From assembly GCA_019347785.1 (NCBI GenBank), contig JAHWKQ010000037.1:1-13026 (forward strand): a stretch of DNA of 13,026 bases, read 5' to 3'. How positions within the stretch are numbered: position 1 is the stretch's first letter; the number at the start of each line of letters is the position of its first letter. Below the pieces are notes generated by a model. That model did no database searches, was not told the DNA's origin, and saw only the letters and a list, made by a program, of their open reading frames with translations. A program made the position numbers and the translations under genes. The DNA comes from Actinomycetota bacterium (GTDB lineage: Bacteria > Actinomycetota > Nitriliruptoria > Euzebyales > Egibacteraceae). This document shows, one piece after another, positions 1-4,939 of this stretch.

Positions 1-931
1 CCACCGTCGACGGCAGCCCGAGGCGCTCGCCCAGCGACCGGCGCAGGTCGGCGCGCAGCAGGCGGGCGGCGTGCCCGGCGTTGCGGCCGCGCCGCAGCAG
101 GTTCCCCACGGCGACGACCAGCGCGGAGCCGGCCAGCTCGACCGCCTGCGGCTCCGACACGGGCCGGCCCAGCCGCCGGGCACGCCAGGCCACCACGACC
201 GCGAAGGCCAGCGCCAGCTGGGCCAGCGCGAGGCCCACCGGCCGAGGGAGCAGGTCGGCAAGGGTCGTGTCACCCGCGCCGGGGGCGCGTCCGCGTACCA
301 GCGCCAGCGCGCCGGCGGCCGGGTGCAGAAGTGCGGCGGCCAGCACCGCGTTGTCGGCGGCGCCGAGGGCCGCGTTGGTCCACACACCCGGACCGCCCAG
401 GGCCACGACCGTGCCGCGGCCCCGCCGGGCGGCCACCAGCCAGTGACCGTCCCCGCTGGGAAAGCAGCGCACCGACCGGGCGGGGGGGCCGATGACGACG
501 CCGTCCGGGACCCGCACCCGCCCGACGCCGCGCAGGGCGGGCAGCGCGCAGCGGCGCGACAGCGTCGTCCCGGCCCCCGGCAGCAGCCCGACCGGGTCCG
601 TCGGCCGTCCCGGGGCCAGCGGCGACCCGGGGTCGGCGAGGACGAGCCGGCCGCCGTCGCGGACCCACCGCCGCAGTCGTCGGTGCTGGCCATCGGCCAG
701 GTCGTCGGACAGGACTAGCGCCACCCGCGCGTCGTCGGCCACGTCCGAGCCGACGGTGACGCCCACGCCCAGGGCTGCCAGCGTGTCGACGAGCGCCTTG
801 ACCCCGGTCGGACCGGTTCCCGCGGGGTCCAGCGGCGCCTGTCCACCTGGCGGGCCGGCCAGCAGCACGGCTGCCAGCGCCCCGCCGGCCAGGGCGGCCA
901 AGGGCCACGCCCGCCGCGCGAGCGAGGTCAC
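1..931 (-). CDS. DUF4350 domain membrane protein (C-terminus cut by window edge)
   Basis: Only the first 310 residues are inside the window. The start is a GTG whose last two bases plus the next A form the TGA of the upstream DUF4129 gene (GTGA overlap), which fixes the start and implies translational coupling. Seen: an N-terminal hydrophobic anchor at about residues 9-27, an extracytoplasmic-type domain rich in Gly/Ala/Val at about 35-215, a second membrane helix at about 231-249, then a basic cytoplasmic stretch beginning RRLGRPVSEP (252-261). That Arg-Leu-Gly-Arg-Pro-Val motif after the second helix is typical of DUF4350 proteins. The region at 42-100 resembles the class I glutamine amidotransferase-like fold often assigned to this family, but I see no catalytic triad. 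No biochemical function is established; genes of this set usually accompany MoxR/DUF58 genes, expected beyond position 1. Family assignment is fairly sure, role is not. Confidence 0.82.
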   Translation of the reverse strand, partial: MTSLARRAWPLAALAGGALAAVLLAGPPGGQAPLDPAGTGPTGVKALVDTLAALGVGVTVGSDVADDARVALVLSDDLADGQHRRLRRWVRDGGRLVLADPGSPLAPGRPTDPVGLLPGAGTTLSRRCALPALRGVGRVRVPDGVVIGPPARSVRCFPSGDGHWLVAARRGRGTVVALGGPGVWTNAALGAADNAVLAAALLHPAAGALALVRGRAPGAGDTTLADLLPRPVGLALAQLALAFAVVVAWRARRLGRPVSEPQAVELAGSALVVAVGNLLRRGRNAGHAARLLRADLRRSLGERLGLPSTV

Positions 932-1587
932 GCCGCCCGCCTGCCGCCGGCGGGGGCGCCTGCCCGGACGCCGGCCGCCTCCAGGACGTGACGGGCCCCG
1001 TCGGCGAGCATCCGGACGGAGCCCGGGTCGACGGGCGCCCCCCCGTACCACGCGGTCTCGAACGCGCGCGTCGCGCCGTCGAACGGCGGCCCCGCCCCGG
1101 GCGCGCGCCGTGACAGCTCGGCCAGGTACTCCCCGCTGGTGCGGCCGGGGACGTCGTCGACGAGCCCGGCCGCGGCCAGCTCGGCCACCAGGGCGCGGTA
1201 GCGGCAGCGCAGCGCGTCGCGCCAGCGCCGCGCGTCCTCGTGACGCGCCGCGTCGCCCAGCCAGTCCCGCGCCGTCCGACCGGCCGGCTCGGACACGGCG
1301 GCGGCCCGCTCGGGGTCACGGCGCACCCCTCGCAGGAACCGCACGGCCAGCACCGTCATCGCCAGGACCGCCAGGGCCAGCACCACCGTGCCGAGCAGCG
1401 ACGCCCGGCCGCCGGAGAACAGCAGGTCGAGCAGGCGCCCGAGGCTTTCCAGCACCCACAGGCGGGCGCGGTCGACCAGCGACGGCTCCGTGGCCGCGTA
1501 CTCCGGGCGCGACAGGATGGCGTCGACGATCCGTCGCACGCGCTCCGGGTCGGCCCCCTGCGACGGCGGGTCGATCAGGGAGGTCAC
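928..1587 (-). CDS. DUF4129 domain-containing membrane protein
   Basis: 219 residues from a GTG start that overlaps the TGA of the upstream membrane gene by four bases. Residues 1-60 are probably extracytoplasmic, a single membrane helix spans about 62-85, and the cytoplasmic part (about 105-185) carries the DUF4129 pattern: a tetratricopeptide-like helical stretch with WRDALRCRYRALVAEL, then PGRTSGEYL, an aromatic FETAWYGG near 176-183, and a basic/Ala-rich tail. In other actinobacteria this domain belongs to membrane operons with DUF4350, MoxR ATPase and DUF58 genes, and it has been compared to the C-terminus of transglutaminase-like proteins; its molecular job is unknown. It lies between two overlapping genes, so expression is likely coupled across all three. 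A longer reading to position 2106 exists in this frame, but it would run through the upstream gene and is low-complexity, so it was not used. Confidence 0.85.
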   Translation of the reverse strand: MTSLIDPPSQGADPERVRRIVDAILSRPEYAATEPSLVDRARLWVLESLGRLLDLLFSGGRASLLGTVVLALAVLAMTVLAVRFLRGVRRDPERAAAVSEPAGRTARDWLGDAARHEDARRWRDALRCRYRALVAELAAAGLVDDVPGRTSGEYLAELSRRAPGAGPPFDGATRAFETAWYGGAPVDPGSVRMLADGARHVLEAAGVRAGAPAGGRRAA

Positions 1588-2501
1588 CGCGCCTGGAGCT
1601 CCGCGGCCATGACCTCCAGGTCCAGGGCCTCGTGGCGGATGCGCGCGTCGAAGTACACAAGCGTCGCGACGATCGCCACCAGCGGCGTCGTCACCAGGCC
1701 GCCGACGACCGAGCCCAGGGCCACCAGCACCCACGCCGCCTCCGAGCCGACCGCGAAGCCCGGCCACGTGAACGGGGCGCTCAGGACGTTGGCCAGGATG
1801 CTCGCGAGCAGGCCGGAGACCAGGGCGACCCCGAGCACCGGGAACAGCCGGGGCCGCACCAGCCGGAACGAGCGCCCCATCGCGGCCAACGGGCCGAGGC
1901 TCTCGACGACGACCGCGGGGGCGACGGCCATGAACAGCGCCATGAGCGCGAGGGCCCCCAGCCCGCCGGCCAGCAACAGCACCACGCCGACGGCGATCAC
2001 CCCGCCGCTCTCGGCGACCGCGCCCGCGACGAGCACGCCCAGGGCCAGCAGGAACGGCAGGCCGTACAGCAGGTGGACCAGCACGAAGGACACCACCAGC
2101 GACCACCAGCGGCGCCCCACGGCCCGCAGCACGGGGCCCGCCTCGGGCCGCTCGCCCAGGAAGGACCCGCCGACCACCTTGGCGACGGCGCCGGCGACGA
2201 ACGGCAGCACGAACACGGCGGCCAGCCCGGCCACGCCCGCCAGCGCGAGGTCGGTGACCGCGTCGCCGCCGACGATGGCCTGCACGTCCGCGGCGGTGGG
2301 GTCGCGCATCATCTGCAGCAAGTCGAGGCTCAGCACGTCGCGCTGCAGGAACGCCGACAACACCTGCACCGGGACGATGAGGCTGCCGGCGACGATCAGG
2401 ATCGTCCGCCAGTTCGCCGTGAACATGCGGAAGGCGCCGTCGAGGATGTCCCCCAGGGTCATGGGGTGCAGCGGCAGCGGCCCTGGCGACGCCTGTGCCA
2501 C
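1584..2501 (-). CDS. Multi-pass membrane protein, glycerophosphodiester phosphodiesterase membrane-domain-like
   Basis: 305 residues. The GTG start is supported by a GAGAGGGG Shine-Dalgarno five bases upstream. After a short N-terminus with PLHPMTLGDILDGAFRMFTANW (residues 9-31), a motif common at the start of this family, there are about six hydrophobic segments: roughly 32-52, 86-110, 132-160, 167-197, 219-241 and 255-284. The protein ends with VYFDARIRHEALDLEVM (282-297), again typical: Tyr-Phe-Asp-x-Arg after the last helix. No catalytic domain of a phosphodiesterase is present; only the membrane module is. It is the first gene of a three-gene operon whose next gene starts inside its stop codon. 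Function is unknown; a role in envelope assembly or export of some substrate is a guess. The membrane topology is only estimated by eye. Confidence 0.82.
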   Translation of the reverse strand: MAQASPGPLPLHPMTLGDILDGAFRMFTANWRTILIVAGSLIVPVQVLSAFLQRDVLSLDLLQMMRDPTAADVQAIVGGDAVTDLALAGVAGLAAVFVLPFVAGAVAKVVGGSFLGERPEAGPVLRAVGRRWWSLVVSFVLVHLLYGLPFLLALGVLVAGAVAESGGVIAVGVVLLLAGGLGALALMALFMAVAPAVVVESLGPLAAMGRSFRLVRPRLFPVLGVALVSGLLASILANVLSAPFTWPGFAVGSEAAWVLVALGSVVGGLVTTPLVAIVATLVYFDARIRHEALDLEVMAAELQAR

Positions 2502-2506
2502 GATGA

Positions 2507-2514
2507 CCCCTCTC
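2507..2514 (-). promoter_or_regulatory. Shine-Dalgarno site for the membrane operon
   Basis: On the minus strand the bases read GAGAGGGG and end five bases before the GTG start at 2501. It supports that GTG as the start of the first gene in the operon. Confidence 0.7.
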
Positions 2515-2529
2515 GCTGGGCGGTTGTCG

Positions 2530-2535
2530 AGGATA
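2530..2535 (-). promoter_or_regulatory. Possible -10 element of the membrane operon
   Basis: Minus strand TATCCT, about 28 bases upstream of the GTG start at 2501, fits an actinobacterial TANNNT -10 box. No convincing -35 hexamer is visible 16-18 bases further upstream, so this is only a candidate. Confidence 0.3.
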
Positions 2536-2560
2536 GCCGTGGCCGGCGACCGGATGGGGC

Positions 2561-2585
2561 CGCTCCGTCCCCGGGGCGTGGAGCG
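2561..2585 (-). terminator. Possible hairpin between the SDR gene and the membrane operon
   Basis: CGCTCC (2561-2566) and GGAGCG (2580-2585) can pair, with a self-complementary CCCCGGGG between them. It lies 26 bases past the SDR stop codon, a fitting place for a terminator, but there is no T tract on the minus strand. In DNA this GC-rich such hairpins also arise by chance. Confidence 0.3.
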
Positions 2586-2610
2586 ACCGGCGGGCCGCGT
2601 CAGCGGCGGG

Positions 2611-3381
2611 TCAGCTCAGCCCCCCGTAGGAGCCGCCGTCGACGGGCAGCACCGCGCCCGTGATGTAGGAGGCGGGCCCGCTGGCCAGGAAGACCGCCGC
2701 GGCCGCGAACTCGGCGGGCTCCCCCACCCTGCCGAGCGGGATGTCCGCGGCCATGCGGGCCAGCCCCTCGTCGGTGTCGTCGCCGGCGAGCTGCTCCAGA
2801 CGGGCCGTGCGCGTGCGGCCCGGGGCCAGCACGTTGACGGTGATGCCGGCGTCGCCGAGCGCGTGGACGAGCGACTTGGCGTAGCCGAGCACCCCGGCGC
2901 GGGCGGTGTTGGACAGGGCCAGGTCCGGGATCGGCTCCTTGACCGCCACCGACGTGACGAACAGCACGCGACCCCACCCGGCCGACCGCAGGTGCGGCAG
3001 CGCCGCCTGGGTCAGGGCGACCGACGACAGCATGTTGAGCTCGACGGCGTCGCGGTAGTCCTCGACGTCGAAGTCGGTGGCCAGCCCCGGAGGCGGTCCT
3101 CCCGCGTTGGCCACCACGATATGCAGGCCCCCCAGGGTCGCGGCGGCCTCGGCGACCCAGTCACGGACGGCGCCCGTGTCGCGGACGTCCACCGCCGTGC
3201 TCATGACCCGCCCACGCCCCGCCGCGTCCACCTCGTCGCGGGCCGCGCGCAGCCGCTCGGCGGTGCGGGCGCCGATCGCGACGTGGGCGCCCTCGGCGGC
3301 CAGCGCCGTGGCCACCGCGAGCCCGAGCCCGCTGCTGGCGCCGGCCACCAGCGCCACCCTGCCGTCCAGTCCCAGGTCCAC
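2611..3381 (-). CDS. SDR-fold oxidoreductase with non-canonical active site
   Basis: 256 residues from a GTG start preceded by GAGGAAG four bases upstream. The Rossmann dinucleotide site is clear: GASSGLG at 14-20, the cofactor-specificity stretch IGARTAERL at 36-44 (Arg39 hints at NADP(H)), an Asp-Val turn at 65-66, and NAG at 92-94. Ser144 in VTSVAV is the catalytic serine. At the usual Tyr-x3-Lys positions, 13 and 17 residues later, the sequence is LSNTARAG, so the Tyr is replaced by Ser157 (or Asn158) and the Lys by Arg161. The C-terminus has PGRTRTARL, PLGRVGEPAE and ITGAVLPVDGG, as in FabG-like proteins. This matches the known SDR subgroup resembling beta-ketoacyl reductases but lacking the full tetrad. 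The substrate cannot be inferred. It stands alone, divergent from the ferredoxin gene. Confidence 0.88.
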   Translation of the reverse strand: MDLGLDGRVALVAGASSGLGLAVATALAAEGAHVAIGARTAERLRAARDEVDAAGRGRVMSTAVDVRDTGAVRDWVAEAAATLGGLHIVVANAGGPPPGLATDFDVEDYRDAVELNMLSSVALTQAALPHLRSAGWGRVLFVTSVAVKEPIPDLALSNTARAGVLGYAKSLVHALGDAGITVNVLAPGRTRTARLEQLAGDDTDEGLARMAADIPLGRVGEPAEFAAAAVFLASGPASYITGAVLPVDGGSYGGLS

Positions 3382-3385
3382 GCCG

Positions 3386-3392
3386 CTTCCTC
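3386..3392 (-). promoter_or_regulatory. Shine-Dalgarno site for the SDR gene
   Basis: Minus strand GAGGAAG ends four bases before the GTG at 3381 and decides that start. Confidence 0.65.
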
Positions 3393-3475
3393 GTCCCGTC
3401 CCCGCCGTCCCGAGGTGGTCCGCCCCGAGCCACCGTGATTGGTTCGGCCCGTAAGGTTAGGGGCTCGTCCCGGGC

Positions 3476-3481
3476 AAGGAG
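3476..3481 (+). promoter_or_regulatory. Shine-Dalgarno site that sets the ferredoxin start
   Basis: AAGGAG lies five bases before the ATG at 3487. It selects this ATG over an in-frame upstream GTG at 3439, which would add 16 residues unlike the family. Confidence 0.8.
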
Positions 3482-3486
3482 CGCAC

Positions 3487-3831
3487 ATGCCGATGCCAGA
3501 TCGCTTCGTGTTCGTCTGCATCAACGAGCGCGACCCCAGCCATCCTCGGCCCAGCTGCAACGCCAACGGCGGCGCCGACGTCTTCAACGCGCTGCGCGAG
3601 GAACAGGGACGCCGGCTGGCGACCGGCGTCAAGGTGGTGGCCTGCGGCTGCCTGGAGGCCTGCATGGTCGGTCCCGTCGTCGCCGTCTACCCCGATGACG
3701 TCCACTACGGCGGTGTGACCGAGGCGGACGTGCCGGCGATCATGGACCACCTCGAAGGCGGCGAGCCCGTCGACGTGCTGCGCATCGGCCCACCCGAGTG
3801 GGAGCTGCGCCCGCCCGATATGGGCTACTGA
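3487..3831 (+). CDS. Thioredoxin-like [2Fe-2S] ferredoxin
   Basis: 114 residues, the usual size of the small thioredoxin-fold [2Fe-2S] ferredoxins. The four expected cluster ligands are visible: Cys11 and Cys24, separated by 12 residues, and Cys55 and Cys59, separated by three. An additional Cys53 sits just before the second pair (ACGCLEAC). Other family hallmarks are CINERDP after Cys11, PSCNANGG, and the stretch VGPVVAVYPDDVHYGGVTEADV (61-82), in which Gly-Pro-x-Val-x-Val-Tyr-Pro and the Tyr-x-x-Val-Thr turn are conserved. It should be a soluble one-electron carrier. No obvious redox partner is adjacent except the divergent SDR gene, which by family would use a nicotinamide cofactor. A palindrome begins about 20 bases after the stop and may terminate it. 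Identification is firm, physiological partner unknown. Confidence 0.9.
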   Translation: MPMPDRFVFVCINERDPSHPRPSCNANGGADVFNALREEQGRRLATGVKVVACGCLEACMVGPVVAVYPDDVHYGGVTEADVPAIMDHLEGGEPVDVLRIGPPEWELRPPDMGY

Positions 3832-3850
3832 CCCGGCTCCCACCCCGAGG

Positions 3851-3888
3851 TTGAACCCTTCGCGACAACTGTGTCGCCGAAGGTTCAG
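3851..3888. repeat. Palindromic repeat, copy 1 (possible terminator)
   Basis: Arms 3851-3867 and 3872-3888 surround an ACTG loop. The outer TGAACC/GGTTCA and inner GCGACA/TGTCGC blocks pair perfectly, with two mismatches and two G-T pairs elsewhere. It starts 20 bases after the ferredoxin stop. No T tract follows, as is common for hairpin terminators in high-GC bacteria. Copy 2, after the next gene, has the same ends, core and loop, so this is a repeated family and not a chance stem. Confidence 0.8.
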
Positions 3889-3909
3889 CGCCAGCGGGCG
3901 GCGGGTCGT

Positions 3910-3947
3910 CCACAGGTGGCGCGGCTCTGGGAACGACACACCTGTGG
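3910..3947. promoter_or_regulatory. Inverted repeat upstream of the AbiEi/DUF559 gene
   Basis: CCACAGGTG (3910-3918) and CACCTGTGG (3939-3947) form a perfect 9-base inverted repeat with a 20-base spacer. Its end is 20 bases before the ATG at 3968. The half-sites are about three helical turns apart from centre to centre, which suits a dimeric regulator or a leader stem-loop. The gene's own winged helix is a plausible binder (inference). Confidence 0.5.
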
Positions 3948-3967
3948 CGGTTGGCGATGGTGGCCGC

Positions 3968-4903
3968 ATGGGGCCCTGGGAACGGCTGACCGTGCTGGGC
4001 CGCCGTCAGCATGGCGTCGTGACGCTGGGCCAGGCGGCCCGGTTGGGCCTGTGCCGGCGCACCGTGCAGCGGCGGGCCGCCTCGGGCGGCTGGGAACGTC
4101 TGCACCGCGGGGTCTACGGCCTGCCGGGCTCGACGCCGAACCTGGAGCGGGCGGCCATCGCGGCCGTGCTGGCGGCCGGTCCGCGCTCCCTGGTCGCCGC
4201 CCGTACCGCGGCGGCGCTGTGGGGGCTGATCGACGCGCGTCCCTGGCCGGTGGACCTCGTCGTCCCCGCCGACCGCAAGGCCCCGCGCCTGCACGGCGTC
4301 CGCGCGCTGAGAACGTCGACGCTGCGGGACCGTGACGCCGCCCGGGCGCGGGGGGTGGTGGTCACCTCTCCCACGCGGACGCTGTGTGACCTGGCGGTGC
4401 GGGCCGGCGACGCCGACCTGCGGGAGGCGGTCGCGACCGCCGTGCAGCGAAGGCTCACCACGCTGCACGCCGTCGCCGAGCGGCGGGCCGCGCTGGGGGC
4501 GCGGCCGGGGGTGGCCCGCCTGGGCCGGGTGCTGCGGCAGCTGGCGGGTCAGGGCCGCACGGACTCGCCGCTGGAGCGGACGGTGCGCTCCCGGCTGGTC
4601 GCCCGGGGCTTGGCGCCCGCTCCAGGCATCCACCCGATGCGGGACCGTGGTGGGCGCCTCGTCGCGAACCTGGACATCGCCTATCCCCATGCCAAGATCG
4701 CCGTTGAGGTTGACGGCTTCGCCTGGCACCGCACACCCGACGACCTGCGCCGTGACCACGCGCGGCAGAACGCCATCGCCGCCCTGGGCTGGACCGTGCT
4801 GCGGGTGTCGGCGGCTGACGGCGAGGCGGGCTGCGACCGACTCGCGACACAGTTGCGCGTCCTGCTGGGCCAGGGCGCGACGGGCACCGGTCACCGGGGT
4901 TGA
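3968..4903 (+). CDS. AbiEi-like winged-helix / DUF559 (Vsr-like nuclease) fusion protein
   Basis: 311 residues from ATG 3968, with a weak GGTGG four bases upstream. An in-frame TTG at 3851 lies inside a palindrome and would add unconserved sequence, so it was rejected. Residues 8-54 (from TVLGRRQHGVVTLGQAARLG to RLHRGVYGLPG) match the AbiEi-type antitoxin winged helix. Residues 60-190 form an Ala/Arg-rich helical middle part including a SPTRTLCDLA motif. Residues 200-300 form a DUF559, PD-(D/E)xK-type nuclease domain: an early Glu in DSPLERTVRSRL, Asp236 in NLDIAYP, then Glu247-Val-Asp249 in IAVEVDGFAWH, and the late HARQNAIAALGWTVLRVS helix-strand. The Asp plus Glu-x-Asp arrangement is what a metal-dependent nuclease of this fold needs. 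Such fusions are common in actinobacteria; no toxin partner is adjacent. The TGA stop lies in the left arm of palindrome copy 2. DNA cleavage is predicted, not shown. Confidence 0.85.
   Translation: MGPWERLTVLGRRQHGVVTLGQAARLGLCRRTVQRRAASGGWERLHRGVYGLPGSTPNLERAAIAAVLAAGPRSLVAARTAAALWGLIDARPWPVDLVVPADRKAPRLHGVRALRTSTLRDRDAARARGVVVTSPTRTLCDLAVRAGDADLREAVATAVQRRLTTLHAVAERRAALGARPGVARLGRVLRQLAGQGRTDSPLERTVRSRLVARGLAPAPGIHPMRDRGGRLVANLDIAYPHAKIAVEVDGFAWHRTPDDLRRDHARQNAIAALGWTVLRVSAADGEAGCDRLATQLRVLLGQGATGTGHRG
4843..4859. repeat. Degenerate core of the palindromic repeat inside the nuclease gene
   Basis: GCGACACAGTTG (4844-4855) equals, on the opposite strand, 12 consecutive core bases of palindrome copy 1. 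Flanking CGCG on both sides continues the match if one base is deleted. It lies within codons for the C-terminal ATQLRV segment. It could be a decayed copy absorbed into the reading frame, or a coincidence. Confidence 0.45.
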
Positions 4904-4939
4904 ACCTCGCGCGACGACTGTGTCGCGCAGGGTTCAACC
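4898..4939. terminator. Palindromic repeat, copy 2: bidirectional terminator holding both stop codons
   Basis: Arms 4898-4916 and 4921-4939 pair almost completely around the loop ACTG, ending in GGTTGAACC and its complement. It lies between two converging genes. The plus-strand gene's TGA is 4901-4903 in the left arm, and the minus-strand mutase's TGA is 4936-4934 in the right arm. The symmetrical position suggests termination of both transcripts. No T tract is seen on either side. Confidence 0.8.

Larger units (their letters stand above)
3382..3486. promoter_or_regulatory. Divergent promoter region between SDR and ferredoxin genes
   Basis: This 105-base gap must hold promoters for both directions unless one gene is read from further away. 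On the plus strand TAAGGT at 3452-3457 could be a -10 box for the ferredoxin gene, about 30 bases before its ATG. No good -35 partner is seen; TTGGTT at 3439-3444 is too close to it. Confidence 0.35.

Noticed and set aside
492..2663. 723-residue plus-strand open frame across the membrane operon
   Set aside because: It is a low-complexity Arg/Pro/Gln-rich shadow of three recognisable minus-strand genes, caused by the very high GC content.
3851..3967. TTG start at 3851 for the AbiEi/DUF559 protein
   Set aside because: It lies within palindrome copy 1, has no Shine-Dalgarno, and would add 39 residues translated from the repeat and the inverted repeat; ATG 3968 starts the winged-helix domain properly.
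3852..4936. CRISPR-like or transposon terminal-repeat reading of the two palindromes
   Set aside because: There are only two full copies with a whole gene between them, no spacer regularity, no target-site duplication that I can see and no transposase, so neither reading is supported; they are reported as palindromic repeats.
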